DNA of 64,000 nucleotides. It comes from Pseudomonas marginalis. Its GTDB lineage: Bacteria > Pseudomonadota > Gammaproteobacteria > Pseudomonadales > Pseudomonadaceae. The position numbers and the translations under genes are program-made. Below are positions 44,636 through 54,365 of this stretch, piece by piece. The notes under the pieces were generated by a model. It made no database searches, was not told the DNA's origin, and saw only the letters and a program-made list of their open reading frames with translations. Location of the stretch: the NCBI RefSeq assembly GCF_001645105.1, contig NZ_LKEG01000036.1, positions 256,493 through 320,492 on the forward strand, written 5' to 3'. Positions within the stretch are counted from its first letter, which is position 1. Every line of letters begins with the position of its first letter.

Positions 44636-45196
44636 ATGCCCGCTCTACCCACTATCAACTTCACTCATACCGGTGTTTTCTGCGCAGACCTCGACCGCAT
44701 GGTCGATTTTTACTGCCGTGTCCTGGGTTTCATCGTCAGCGACAAAGGGGTTGCCTCGACCGGCCACCGACTGTTCTTCATGACGCAAAATCCTGAGCTG
44801 CATCACCAGGTGGTGCTCTTCGACGGCAAGCCTGCCGACCTGGCATTTAACCCGATCAACCAGTTGTCCTTCTTGCTCGATTCGCTCGAAGACCTGAAAA
44901 CCTACTACCAGTTTGCCAAGCGCAACGGCATTCAAGGCATTGCCCAGGTCGACCATGGCAACGCCTGGTCCCTGTACTTCAAGGACCCCGAGGGCAACCC
45001 CATCGAAATGTATGTGGATGCGCCGTTCTACACCGCCCAACCCTGCAAGGAACCGCTGGATCTGGAACTGCCGGCCGAAGTGATCCTGGCCCAGACCCAT
45101 GCCATGTGCCTGCGCCGTCCTGGCTTTCAGACCCGTGACGAGTGGAAGAACTCGATACGCGCGAAGATCGAAGAGCAACGCGTGCGGCTTGGCTGA
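44636..45196 (+). CDS. VOC-family (extradiol-type) dioxygenase
   Basis: A 186-residue protein of the vicinal-oxygen-chelate fold, like small type I extradiol dioxygenases. Metal-ligand candidates are His11 (INFTHTGVFC), the HH pair of LHHQVVLF and the Glu of GNPIEMYVD. It could open the ring hydroxylated by the following monooxygenase. The C-terminal 45 residues extend past the fold. It lies 40 bp after the FAH gene. Confidence 0.8.
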   Translation: MPALPTINFTHTGVFCADLDRMVDFYCRVLGFIVSDKGVASTGHRLFFMTQNPELHHQVVLFDGKPADLAFNPINQLSFLLDSLEDLKTYYQFAKRNGIQGIAQVDHGNAWSLYFKDPEGNPIEMYVDAPFYTAQPCKEPLDLELPAEVILAQTHAMCLRRPGFQTRDEWKNSIRAKIEEQRVRLG

Positions 45197-45215
45197 TCGC
45201 GTCATGAGAAGCCCG

Positions 45216-45246
45216 GCTGATGGGGGCCCCGTGCCTGCCCATCAGC
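45216..45246. other. Intercistronic hairpin
   Basis: GCTGATGGG (45216-45224) and CCCATCAGC (45238-45246) form a 9-bp stem between the dioxygenase and monooxygenase genes. There is no T-tract; it may tune relative expression or mRNA stability within the operon. Confidence 0.45.
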
Positions 45247-45286
45247 CCCACGTTGCACCTGATAAGCACAAGAAGCGGAGTAGACG

Positions 45287-46861
45287 ATGGACTACGATGT
45301 CATCATTGTTGGAATGGGGCCGGTAGGTGCCGTATGCGCGAACCTGGCCGGTATGTGGGGGCTCAAGACCCTCGTCGTGGACAAATCCGAAACGGTCTAC
45401 ACCAACCCCCGCGCCATGGGGTTCGACCATGAGGTGATGCGCGTTTTCGGCAATATCGGCTTGGCCAATGAGATCGCCGCGCATGTGATGCCGTATCGCC
45501 CCTCGGAGTATCGCACCACCGGTTCCCACCTGATCAAGCGCATTGACGCAGCCAAGCCGCCGTTTGCCTTGGGCTGGGCACCCAATTACGTATTTTCTCA
45601 GCCACCGGTAGAACACGCGCTGCGCGGTAAAATCGCCGGCCACAAGAGTGTGACCGTGGAACTTGGCGCCGAAGTGCTGGCGGTTGACCAGGCCCAGGTG
45701 CGGATTCAGTCCAGGGATGGCAGCGAGCGCACGGTAACGGCGGACTACGTCCTGGCTTGCGACGGCGGCACTAGCCCGATTCGTACCCGGCTCGGGTTGA
45801 ACATGGAGGATCTGGCCTTCGACGAACCCTGGCTGGTGGTCGATGTGATCCTCAATGAGGGCGCGGGAGAGCATTTGCCCAAGACCAACGTACAGTTCTG
45901 CGAACTGGCGCGGCCTTGCACCTTCGTGGTGGGGCCGGGGCGGCATCGACGCTGGGAGTTCATGATCAATCCGGATGAGCAACCCTCGGAGATTTCAAAA
46001 CCCGAGGTAATCAAACAGCTCATCGCTCGCTGGTTACCGGAGGCTGACTATCAACTGTGGCGCGCCTCGGCGTATCGCTTCCATGCGTTGATCCTGGAGC
46101 AGTGGAAGGCCGACCGTGTGTTCTTCCTCGGCGATGCCGCGCACATGACGCCGCCGTTTTTGGCGCAAGGCATGTGCCAGGGGATTCGCGATGCGTTGAA
46201 CCTGGTCTGGAAGCTCGCCCTGGTCAAGAAAGGCCTGGCGGCGCCGGCGTTCCTCGATACCTATCAGGCTGAGCGTATCCCCCACGTGCGTCAAACGACC
46301 CAGGCAGCCAAGGAGTTCGGCGGGGTGATTTGCGAACGCGACAGTGAGCGCGCGGCATTGCGCGATGCGCACTTGATCCGGCAGATGACCGAGCAACCGG
46401 AAGGCATCATTCGTCAATCGCTGATCCCAGGCTTGAAGCATGGGTTTATCGCAAATGTGGCGCCGGCCGGCGAGCTGTTTCCTCAGCCGCGGGTAATCAA
46501 TCATGAAGGTAAGCAGGGGTTGCTGGATGAGTTCACCGGGCAATCCTTTCGCGTGATCATCGCGCCAGGGTTCGACGCCAGTGCGTTGCTGCGGTGTCTG
46601 CGCAGCAGCCAGTCACTCGATGGCTTGCCGATTGAAGTGGTGCGGTTGGTCACTTCGCAGCAGCCTGGTGCGCGTACGGTGGATGACTACGAAGAGGTCG
46701 ATGGTCTATTGGCGCAATGGCTGGAGCTGCGTGGCTGCAACGTGGTGATCGTGCGTCCGGACCATTATGTGTATGGCGGTGCAGTGACCGTGGCCTGGGC
46801 CATGGAGCTGCTGGAGGGCATGGAATTGGCCTTGAGTGGCAAGCGACCGGACGCCGCTTGA
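45287..46861 (+). CDS. FAD-dependent aromatic monooxygenase, MhpA-like
   Basis: A 524-residue single-component flavin hydroxylase. It has the FAD motif IVGMGPVGAVCANLAG at the N-terminus, a DG-type segment (VLACDGGTSPIRTRLGL) and the GD motif RVFFLGDAAHMTPPFLAQGMCQG. Relatives hydroxylate 3-(3-hydroxyphenyl)propionate or flavonoid A-rings. Together with the VOC and FAH-family genes it forms a hydroxylation, cleavage and hydrolysis set. A REP hairpin follows the stop. Confidence 0.88.
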   Translation: MDYDVIIVGMGPVGAVCANLAGMWGLKTLVVDKSETVYTNPRAMGFDHEVMRVFGNIGLANEIAAHVMPYRPSEYRTTGSHLIKRIDAAKPPFALGWAPNYVFSQPPVEHALRGKIAGHKSVTVELGAEVLAVDQAQVRIQSRDGSERTVTADYVLACDGGTSPIRTRLGLNMEDLAFDEPWLVVDVILNEGAGEHLPKTNVQFCELARPCTFVVGPGRHRRWEFMINPDEQPSEISKPEVIKQLIARWLPEADYQLWRASAYRFHALILEQWKADRVFFLGDAAHMTPPFLAQGMCQGIRDALNLVWKLALVKKGLAAPAFLDTYQAERIPHVRQTTQAAKEFGGVICERDSERAALRDAHLIRQMTEQPEGIIRQSLIPGLKHGFIANVAPAGELFPQPRVINHEGKQGLLDEFTGQSFRVIIAPGFDASALLRCLRSSQSLDGLPIEVVRLVTSQQPGARTVDDYEEVDGLLAQWLELRGCNVVIVRPDHYVYGGAVTVAWAMELLEGMELALSGKRPDAA

Positions 46862-46865
46862 ACCT

Positions 46866-46901
46866 GTAGGAGCGAGCTCGCCACAGCAAGCTCGCTCCTA
46901 C
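46866..46901. repeat. REP palindrome between convergent genes
   Basis: GTAGGAGCGAGCT (46866-46878) pairs with AGCTCGCTCCTAC (46889-46901) around a 10-bp loop, the common Pseudomonas REP form. It fills the 44-bp gap between the convergent monooxygenase and gntR genes and can serve as a terminator for both. Confidence 0.8.
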
Positions 46902-46905
46902 CTTG

Positions 46906-47592
46906 TTATTGCAACGTGGCCTGCTGGCGTTCAATCGCCTCGATTGTGCGCTCCAGCGTGTCCTGGATGTGATTGCGCAGCAGCGTCACCGCTCTATCGG
47001 TATCGCGTGCCAGGGCTGCATCCATCAGTTCCTGGTGCTCATTGCCTTTGTGACGCTGGCGGATACGTTGCTTGGCAGAAAAGCGCCGGTAACGCTCGGC
47101 ACGGTCGAACAGCGAGTCGATCATCTTCAGCAACAGCGGCGACGGGCACGCACCAAACAGTGAAAAGTGGAACGCCTTGTGCCGGGTCGACCATTCATCG
47201 TCAAGCACCAGCACACCGCTGCCGAGTTTTTTCTCCATCAGGTTCAACCGGTGAAACGCGCCGAGTACTTCGGCTTCCCAGTGGTCATCGCCGTATTCAA
47301 TCGCATCGCTCAGCGCTTCGCACTCAAGCAGGCAGCGCATGCGCGTGATATCGCGAAAGTCTGCGGTGGAAATCGGCGCCACCCGAAAGCCCTTGTTATC
47401 GCTGGACTCGACGACGCCGTCCTGGGCCAGGCGGTTGAGCGCTTCGCGGATAGGGGAGCTGCTCAACCCGTAGGTCTTTGACAGTTCGGCCACCTTGAGC
47501 TTTTCGCCGGGGGCCAGTTCACAACAAACAATCGCCTTTTTCATCTTCGTCAGCGCGACTTCGATCAGCGGACTGTTGGCGGAGGGGGTCAT
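46906..47592 (-). CDS. GntR/FadR-family transcriptional regulator
   Basis: A 228-residue regulator: N-terminal winged helix (LKVAELSKTYGLSSSPIREALNRLAQDGVV) and C-terminal FCD ligand domain (MRCLLECEALSDAIEYGD, HKAFHFSLFGACPS, DRAVTLLRNHIQDTL), with the conserved Asp and His ligands. It is the only regulator within the aromatic island and is divergent from the DUF1302 gene. Palindromes of TTTGTGCACAAA type at its targets make it the likely repressor (inference). Confidence 0.88.
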   Translation of the reverse strand: MTPSANSPLIEVALTKMKKAIVCCELAPGEKLKVAELSKTYGLSSSPIREALNRLAQDGVVESSDNKGFRVAPISTADFRDITRMRCLLECEALSDAIEYGDDHWEAEVLGAFHRLNLMEKKLGSGVLVLDDEWSTRHKAFHFSLFGACPSPLLLKMIDSLFDRAERYRRFSAKQRIRQRHKGNEHQELMDAALARDTDRAVTLLRNHIQDTLERTIEAIERQQATLQ

Positions 47593-47607
47593 GGTGGGTG
47601 TCCTGAA

Positions 47608-47653
47608 ATTTGCACTAAACGCAGTTTATGCGCAAAAACAGATTTAGTGCAAA
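47608..47653. promoter_or_regulatory. Paired half-sites upstream of the GntR gene
   Basis: TTTGCACTAAA (about 47609-47619) and TTTAGTGCAAA (47643-47653) are exact complements of each other and share the GTGCA core of the palindromes at 43715 and 47705. They suggest autoregulation by a looped or tandem-bound GntR. Confidence 0.5.
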
Positions 47654-47704
47654 GCCTCATTGCAAATCCGGAATGTGCTTGACATTGAATTTTTACAGGA
47701 ATAG

Positions 47705-47720
47705 TTTTTGTGCACAAAGT
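47705..47720. promoter_or_regulatory. GntR-type operator upstream of DUF1302 gene
   Basis: TTTTTGTGCACAAAGT contains the perfect core TTTGTGCACAAA (47707-47718), matching the site before the FAH-family gene. It lies 99 bp upstream of the DUF1302 start. Confidence 0.6.
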
Positions 47721-47818
47721 GTTATTTGGTGCATTAAAAATAACATTGCGCACATGCGGTGCGAGGGCGCCGCGAGTGGATGCCCGTTAACAAAAACAAC
47801 AAAAACAGGAACATCACG

Positions 47819-49471
47819 ATGAAAACAGCCAACCTGCGGCCCTGCCCGTTGCCGGTCTCCGGCCTCGCCTGCGCCGTCAGCGCAACCCTGCTGCTAAGCC
47901 TTTCAAGCACGGTGCACGCCTTTGCAATCGATACCGGCAACCCTGACCTCACCGCCACCTGGGACAACACCGTCAAGTACAGTAACGCTTGGCGCGTGAA
48001 CAAGCTGGACTCAAAAGTGGCGGCGGGTCCGGGTACCTCCAACGGCAACATCAACCTGGACGATGGCGACCGCAATTTTGACCGTGGGTTGATCTCCAAT
48101 CGCCTCGACCTGCTCTCTGAATTCGACATCAAGTACAAAGACGTCGGCGCCAGGCTCAGTGCGGCATCCTGGTACGACAACGTCTACAGCCACGACAACG
48201 ATAACGACTCGCCCGGCACCGCCAACTCGGTGAGCGTCGACCACGACCAGTTCACCAGCGACACCCGGCGCATTCACGAAAAACGTACGGAAGTCCTAGA
48301 CGCCTTTGTCTACGGTTCCCGGGAAGTGGGCAACACCACGTTATCCGGGCGCCTTGGGCAGTTCACCCAGATCTACGGTGAGAGCCTGTTCTTCGGCGCC
48401 AACGGCATTGCGAATGCACAATCCACGGTCGACCTGGTCAAGCTGCAATCGGTCCCCGGTTCGCAGTTCAAAGAGATTCTGATGCCCACCAAGCAGGTGT
48501 CGGGCAACTGGCAACTCACCGATACCGTCAGCGTCGGTGCCTACTATCAGTTCGAATGGAACAAGACCCGCCTCCCGGCGGCGGGCAGCTATTTCAGTGG
48601 CGCGGATTTTGTGGGTGAAGGCGGGGAGCGGGTGTTCTTTCCGACTGGCGCGTTGCTGCACGGCAAGGACAAGGACGCACGCAATTCCGGACAGTTCGGC
48701 GCCCAACTCAAGTTTGCCATCGAGGACTGGGAGTTCGGCCTGTACGCGGCCAAATACCACGAAAAGACGCCAGTGTTTTACTTCCGCCCGGCTGCGTTGG
48801 TGCCGGGTGCCAATGACACGTTCATCAACGTTTACCCCGAGGACATCAAGGTCTTCGGCGCCAGCTTCAGCACCCTGGTGGGCGAAGCCAATATCGCCGG
48901 TGAGACCTCGATCAGGCTCGACACGCCATTGGCCGGTGTCGGCGGCACCATCATCACTGGCATGGATTCCGACAACGATTCCAATCCGGCTTACCCCATT
49001 GGCCGGTCGTGGCATGCTCAGGTGTCGATGGTCAACGTCTACGGTGGATCAGCGTTGTGGGATGGCGCGTCACTCGTCGGCGAGCTGGCATTCAACCGTC
49101 GCCTGAGCGTAACCAAAAACGCTGACCAACTGGACCCCAACACCACGCGCGACGCCTTCGCGCTGCGCTTCACCTTCGAGCCGCAGTACTTCCAGGTTTT
49201 CCCCGGCATCGATGTGCAAATGCCCATCACGGTTGGCTACAACCCATCCGGCCGTTCTTCGGTCACGCCCCAGGCGTTCGGCCCCGAGCATGGCGGTGAC
49301 CTGACCCTGGGCCTCAAGGCGGATTACAAGAAGCAGTGGTACGCGTCATTGAGCTACACCAACTTTTTCGGCGAGGCCGGGCCGGTGATCAACTCGGCCA
49401 ACTCATTCACCTACCAGCAAAACATGAAAGACCGGGACTTCGTGGCGTTCTCGATCCAGCGAACCTTTTAA
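47819..49471 (+). CDS. DUF1302 outer-membrane protein
   Basis: A 550-residue secreted barrel-like protein. A Sec signal precedes FAIDTGNPDLTATWDNTVKYSNAW, the typical DUF1302 start; the body is rich in alternating aromatic strands and ends in FSIQRTF with a terminal Phe. The family accompanies uptake or processing of hydrophobic substrates. The ATG at 47819 fits the signal peptide; the frame from 47759 is rejected. A DUF1329 gene follows after 24 bp, the usual pairing. Confidence 0.85.
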   Translation: MKTANLRPCPLPVSGLACAVSATLLLSLSSTVHAFAIDTGNPDLTATWDNTVKYSNAWRVNKLDSKVAAGPGTSNGNINLDDGDRNFDRGLISNRLDLLSEFDIKYKDVGARLSAASWYDNVYSHDNDNDSPGTANSVSVDHDQFTSDTRRIHEKRTEVLDAFVYGSREVGNTTLSGRLGQFTQIYGESLFFGANGIANAQSTVDLVKLQSVPGSQFKEILMPTKQVSGNWQLTDTVSVGAYYQFEWNKTRLPAAGSYFSGADFVGEGGERVFFPTGALLHGKDKDARNSGQFGAQLKFAIEDWEFGLYAAKYHEKTPVFYFRPAALVPGANDTFINVYPEDIKVFGASFSTLVGEANIAGETSIRLDTPLAGVGGTIITGMDSDNDSNPAYPIGRSWHAQVSMVNVYGGSALWDGASLVGELAFNRRLSVTKNADQLDPNTTRDAFALRFTFEPQYFQVFPGIDVQMPITVGYNPSGRSSVTPQAFGPEHGGDLTLGLKADYKKQWYASLSYTNFFGEAGPVINSANSFTYQQNMKDRDFVAFSIQRTF

Positions 49472-49495
49472 GCAAAGAACAGGCGGACACTGATA

Positions 49496-50848
49496 ATGAC
49501 AAAAAATAAATTGCTGCTGCTCTCGACCTTGTCGTTGGCGATTTGCGCCGGCTCCGCCTTTGCGGCGGTCAGTCCTGACGAAGCGGCCAAACTCAAGACC
49601 ACGCTCACGCCCATGGGCGCGGAGAAAGCCGGCAATGCCGATGGCAGCATTCCCGCGTGGACCGGTGGGCTGACCAAGGAGGTGGCCGGCGCCAAATTCG
49701 GCGACGTGCCCGCCGACCCGTTCCCCGGTGAGAAGCCTGTGCTGAAAATCACCGCGAAGAACGCTGCGCAATACGCGGACAAATTAAGCGAAGGCACCAA
49801 GGCACTGTTGGCCAAATACCCTGACACCTATCACTTGGACGTGTATCCGACACATCGCACTGCCGCCGCGCCCGAAAGCGTTTATCAAAACACCTTTGCC
49901 AATGCCACACAGTGCAAGACCACCAGCAACGGCCTGTCGGTGGAGGGCTGCTACGGCGGCATTCCATTCCCGATCCCGAAAACCGGCAACGAAGTGATCT
50001 GGAATTTCCTCTTGCGGGTCGAAGCCGAGTCCATCCAGATGGGCTATGCCAACATCATCGGCAACGCCGACGGCACCCAGACCCTGGCCAGCCGTGGCGT
50101 CGAGAACTGGCAGTATCCCTACTACTACAAGGAGGGCAACGCACAGGCCTGGAACGGCCAGTACGCCTTACTGCGCTTCTTGACCAACGAGCCACCGTTC
50201 AAGGCCGGCGAATCGCTGGTGACCCACGACAGCGTCAACCCCGCGGAGCCGCGTGAAGCCTGGCAATACCTGGTGGGCCAACGCCGCGTAAGGCGTGCGC
50301 CTACGGTGGGGTATGACACGCCGGACTTTGTCGCCTCGGGCGCCAACTACTTTGACGAGGTCCACGGTTTCATCGGCCATCCGGACCGTTATGAGTGGAA
50401 ACTGGTGGGCAAGAAAGAGCTGTACATCCCCTATAACGACAACAAGTTCAATGCCGAAAAACGCGACGATGCCTTCGTCGCCAACCACTTGAATGCCGAC
50501 AAAGTGCGCTGGGAACTGCACCGCGTCTGGGAGCTGGAAGCCACGGTTGCGCCGGGCAAGCGCCACGCGGTGCCCAAGCGCAGATTCTTTATCGACGAAG
50601 ACAGCTGGACGGTTTCCCTGGTGGATGGCTATGACGCTGAAGGCAAGCTGTGGCGCGTGTCCCAGGTGCTGCCGTTTGTAGTGCCATCGATTCCTGCGGT
50701 GGTGGTCAAGCCGGTGGTGATCTACAACCTGCAAGCCAAGACCTACAGCGTTGTGCAGAGCCTGAACGGTGAAACCTACAGCGTGATCCCGCGTAAGCCG
50801 GAGAATTTCTTCACCGGCAACTCGGTGGCTTCCGGGTCTGTGCGCTAA
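49496..50848 (+). CDS. DUF1329 periplasmic protein
   Basis: A 450-residue secreted protein with signal peptide LLLLSTLSLAICAGSAFA and the DUF1329 marks ADGSIPAWTGGLTK, GCYGGIPFPIPKTGNEVIWN and WELHRVWELEATV. The fold resembles lipoprotein-carrier proteins, so a periplasmic role in moving a hydrophobic compound is likely. It sits between the DUF1302 and YCF48-like genes. A TTCCGGGG/CCCCGGAA hairpin at 50877-50896 follows it. Confidence 0.86.
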   Translation: MTKNKLLLLSTLSLAICAGSAFAAVSPDEAAKLKTTLTPMGAEKAGNADGSIPAWTGGLTKEVAGAKFGDVPADPFPGEKPVLKITAKNAAQYADKLSEGTKALLAKYPDTYHLDVYPTHRTAAAPESVYQNTFANATQCKTTSNGLSVEGCYGGIPFPIPKTGNEVIWNFLLRVEAESIQMGYANIIGNADGTQTLASRGVENWQYPYYYKEGNAQAWNGQYALLRFLTNEPPFKAGESLVTHDSVNPAEPREAWQYLVGQRRVRRAPTVGYDTPDFVASGANYFDEVHGFIGHPDRYEWKLVGKKELYIPYNDNKFNAEKRDDAFVANHLNADKVRWELHRVWELEATVAPGKRHAVPKRRFFIDEDSWTVSLVDGYDAEGKLWRVSQVLPFVVPSIPAVVVKPVVIYNLQAKTYSVVQSLNGETYSVIPRKPENFFTGNSVASGSVR

Positions 50849-50917
50849 GCCTCGCACCTGCGTGTTCAACACTGTGTTCCGGGGGCAACCCCGGAACCGC
50901 ATCATCGAGGCTCGAAA

Positions 50918-51964
50918 ATGCGTATACACACACTCAAAGCATTGCTCGTGACGCTGCTGATGAGCGCCGTGGCGTGCGCGGCGGAGCAAATGCCGGTGCA
51001 GCCGGCGATCGCCAGTGCCCTTGCCGCCCAATCCGTCATGCTTAGCGTGGCGCGCGCCGGTAAGCGCTTGGTCGCGGTTGGCGAGCGGGGCTTCATCATT
51101 GCCTCCAACGACGAAGGCAAGTCCTGGCAGCAACTTAATTCGCCGGTCAGCGTGACGCTGGTCAAAGTGCGCTTCATCGATGACGTCGAAGGTTGGGCGG
51201 TCGGGCACGCCGGTGTGGTGTTGCATACGCGCGACGGCGGGCTGAACTGGACGCGACAGCTGGACGGCATCCAGGCGGCAGCAATCGAACTGCAAGACGC
51301 CACGCGCAGCGGCGATACAGAGCGCATCACCCAAGCTCAACAATTGGTCGACGAAGGCCCGGACAAACCGTTTCTGGACCTGCTGTTCGTGGATGCTAAT
51401 ACCGGTTGGATCGTCGGCGCCTATGGCCTGGCCTTCGTGACCCACGACGGCGGGCAAAGCTGGCAGTCGTTACGCGCTGCACTCGACAACCCCTCGGGCC
51501 TGCACCTCTACGCCATGGCGCGCTCTGGTGCAGACCTGTTCATTGCGGGAGAGCAGGGCACGCTGTTGCGCTCGCGCAACCAGGGCCAGACGTTCGAGGC
51601 ATTGGCCTCGCCGTATGAGGGCACCACATTCGGCCTCCAGGCCACGCAAAGCGGCGTGCTCATGATGTTCGGCTTGCGCGGCAAAGCTTTCGAGTCGCGC
51701 GATGCGGGTGACAGCTGGCAGCGCCTCGACACCTTGCAGCCGATCACGCTGACCAGCGGCCTCAGCCTCGCCGATGGTTCGGTGCTGCTGGCTGACGAAT
51801 CGGGGCGCGTATTGCGCTTTACCGGCGAAACGAACAAGGCCGTCGCCATTGAGGTGCCGCAATCGAGTTACTTCACGGGCATGGCGCAAACCGCTGCCGG
51901 CAACCTGGTGATCAGCAGCGCACGCGGCATGCTCTCGTCCGAATTGTCGGAGCACGCGCAATGA
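50918..51964 (+). CDS. YCF48/BNR-repeat periplasmic protein
   Basis: A 348-residue secreted beta-propeller-like protein. The signal peptide is LKALLVTLLMSAVACA, and YCF48/BNR-type repeats occur as GERGFIIASNDEGKSWQQL, GHAGVVLHTRDGGLNW, YGLAFVTHDGGQSWQSL and SRNQGQTFEAL. It is coupled to the RND gene by an ATGA overlap, a pairing seen often; it may be a periplasmic accessory of that transporter. Confidence 0.83.
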   Translation: MRIHTLKALLVTLLMSAVACAAEQMPVQPAIASALAAQSVMLSVARAGKRLVAVGERGFIIASNDEGKSWQQLNSPVSVTLVKVRFIDDVEGWAVGHAGVVLHTRDGGLNWTRQLDGIQAAAIELQDATRSGDTERITQAQQLVDEGPDKPFLDLLFVDANTGWIVGAYGLAFVTHDGGQSWQSLRAALDNPSGLHLYAMARSGADLFIAGEQGTLLRSRNQGQTFEALASPYEGTTFGLQATQSGVLMMFGLRGKAFESRDAGDSWQRLDTLQPITLTSGLSLADGSVLLADESGRVLRFTGETNKAVAIEVPQSSYFTGMAQTAAGNLVISSARGMLSSELSEHAQ

Positions 51965-54363
51965 ACAGTTTTACCCGCCCTGCAGAGCCCGAGGTCAGTT
52001 TGAATTCCAGTGCGTTTGATCCCGCTTCCGGCACGCTGGTGGAACGTGTTTTGTTCAACCACCGCAGCATTATTTTAGGCCTGTGCGTGTTGCTCAGCCT
52101 GGTGTTGGGTTATCAGGCGCTGAGCCTGAAGCTCAATGCCGCGTTCGAGAAAATGATCCCCACCGATCATCCCTACGTGCAGAACTATCTGAAAAACCGT
52201 AGCCAGCTGGGGGAGGGCGGCAACACCTTGCGTATTGCCGTGGAGGCGACTCAGGGCAGCATTTTTGATGCAGCCTATATGGAGACCTTGAAGAAGATCA
52301 ACGACGAGGTTTTCCTGCTGCCAGGTGTTGATCGCTCCTACATGAAGTCTTTGTGGACCCCCGCGACCCGCTGGATCGGCGTCACCGAAGAGGGCTTCGA
52401 CGGCGGCCCGGTTGTGCCGGACAACTACGATGGCTCCGCTGCCAGCCTGGAACAGGTGCGGCAGAACGTGGAGCGGTCCGGTGAGGTGGGCAAGCTGGTC
52501 GCGTCCAACTTCAAGTCGAGCATCGTGCTGCTGCCATTGCAGGACATCACCAGCGATGACGGCAAACCGTTGGATTACAACGCGCTGTCCGCTCAGCTCG
52601 AACAGATTCGCGCAAAGTATGAAAGCAACGCCGTGAAAATCCATATCACCGGGTTCGCCAAGGTGGTGGGCGACCTGCTGGACGGCATGCGTCAGATGCA
52701 GCTGTTCTTCGCCGCGACCCTGGTGATTTGCGGCATCGTATTGTTCTGGTACACCCGCTGTGTGCGCAGCACGTTGCTGGTGCTGCTGTGCTCGATCATT
52801 GCCGTAGTGTGGTTGTTGGGCCTCTTGCCAACATTGGGCTTTGACCTCGATCCCTACTCGATCCTCGTGCCATTTCTGGTGTTTGCCATCGGGCTCAGCC
52901 ATGGCGCGCAGAAGATGAACGGGATCATGCAGGATATCGGTCGCGGCGCCGACAAGCAGGTGGCCGCACGCCTGACCTTTCGCCGACTGTTCCTCACCGG
53001 GCTGATGGCGTTGGTAGCCGACGCTGTGGGTTTTGCCGTGCTGATGATCATCAAGATCCCGGTGATCCAGGACCTGGCCATTGCCGCGACCCTTGGTGTA
53101 CTGACGTTGATTTTCACCAACCTGATCCTGTTGCCGATCCTGTTGTCGTACACCGGGGTCAGCAAGGCTGCTGCGCTGCGTGAGGCGGCGAATGACAAGT
53201 TCGCACAGTTGGACAGCCACCACGGTCGGCATGCTTTCTGGGCCTTTCTCGACCGTTTTACCGAGCGCAAATGGGCACGTGGCGCAATTATCGTGGCGCT
53301 GCTGCTGGGCGCTGCCGGCTTTGCTGTCAGCCTGCAGGTGAAGATCGGCGACCTCAACCCTGGCGCGCCGGAGTTGCGCGCCGATTCGCGCTATAACAAC
53401 GACAACCGCTTTATGGTCAGCAACTTTTCCGCCAGCAGCGACAAGTACGTGGTGATGGTGAAGACACCGCAATACTTCTGTGCCAAATACGAGACGTTGG
53501 TCGCCGTGGATGCACTGGAAGCGACGTTGCAGCAGTTGCCTGGAGTGGTCTCCACGACTTCGCTCGCGGCGCTGAGTAAACAGGCGGCCGCCGGCATGAA
53601 CGAAGGCAGCATGACCTGGTACGAGATCCCGCGTAACCAGGGCCTGTTGAACGCCATCATCACCCGCGCGCCCCGCGAGCTGTTCAACCAGAACTGCGAC
53701 TTGTTGACGGTGTATGTCTACCTTACCGATCACAAGGCCGACACCTTGACGAGTGTGGTGCAGGCCGTCGAACACTTCGCGGCGACTCACAACACGGATC
53801 AGATCCAGTTCCTGAATGCGGCGGGCAATGCCGGTATCGAAGCGGCTACGAATATCGTCGTCAAGCGCTCCAACGTGCAGATGCTGTTCATGGTCTACGC
53901 CGCCGTCATCGTGCTGTGCTTCATCACATTCAGGTCGTGGCGTGCGGTGGTGTGCACGGTGTTGCCGCTGATGCTGACCTCGATTCTGTGCGAAGCCTTG
54001 ATGGTGGGCCTGAACATCGGGGTCAAGGTGGCGACGCTGCCGGTGATCGCCTTGGGCGTGGGGATCGGCGTGGACTACGCGCTGTATATCCTCAGCGTGA
54101 CCCTGACCAACCTGCGCCAGGGCGCGAATTTATCCAACGCGTACTACCTGGCGCTGCTGTCTACCGGCAAAGTTGTGGTGATGACCGGGATCACGCTCGG
54201 TGTAGCGGTGCTGACCTGGGTGCTGTCGCCGATCAAGTTTCAGGCGGACATGGGCATCCTGCTCGGGTTTATGTTTATTTGGAATATGGTCGGGGCCCTG
54301 ATTCTGGTGCCCGCGCTCGCGCACTTTTTGCTTAAACCCACCCCGCAATCGGAGTTGAATTGA
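51961..54363 (+). CDS. RND/MMPL-family transporter
   Basis: An 800-residue inner-membrane protein with two blocks of transmembrane helices (near residues 245-400 and 645-790) separated by large periplasmic loops, as in MMPL-type RND proteins. Segments such as SILVPFLVFAIGLSHGAQKMNG and VIALGVGIGVDYALYILS are the usual helix 4-type signatures. It probably moves the hydrophobic substrate or lipid with the DUF1302, DUF1329 and YCF48-like partners. Confidence 0.87.
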   Translation: MNSFTRPAEPEVSLNSSAFDPASGTLVERVLFNHRSIILGLCVLLSLVLGYQALSLKLNAAFEKMIPTDHPYVQNYLKNRSQLGEGGNTLRIAVEATQGSIFDAAYMETLKKINDEVFLLPGVDRSYMKSLWTPATRWIGVTEEGFDGGPVVPDNYDGSAASLEQVRQNVERSGEVGKLVASNFKSSIVLLPLQDITSDDGKPLDYNALSAQLEQIRAKYESNAVKIHITGFAKVVGDLLDGMRQMQLFFAATLVICGIVLFWYTRCVRSTLLVLLCSIIAVVWLLGLLPTLGFDLDPYSILVPFLVFAIGLSHGAQKMNGIMQDIGRGADKQVAARLTFRRLFLTGLMALVADAVGFAVLMIIKIPVIQDLAIAATLGVLTLIFTNLILLPILLSYTGVSKAAALREAANDKFAQLDSHHGRHAFWAFLDRFTERKWARGAIIVALLLGAAGFAVSLQVKIGDLNPGAPELRADSRYNNDNRFMVSNFSASSDKYVVMVKTPQYFCAKYETLVAVDALEATLQQLPGVVSTTSLAALSKQAAAGMNEGSMTWYEIPRNQGLLNAIITRAPRELFNQNCDLLTVYVYLTDHKADTLTSVVQAVEHFAATHNTDQIQFLNAAGNAGIEAATNIVVKRSNVQMLFMVYAAVIVLCFITFRSWRAVVCTVLPLMLTSILCEALMVGLNIGVKVATLPVIALGVGIGVDYALYILSVTLTNLRQGANLSNAYYLALLSTGKVVVMTGITLGVAVLTWVLSPIKFQADMGILLGFMFIWNMVGALILVPALAHFLLKPTPQSELN

Positions 54364-54365
54364 AG

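Noticed and set aside
52075..53790. 571-codon minus-strand frame
   Set aside because: Antisense of the RND transporter; His/Gln-rich translation typical of high-GC shadow frames.
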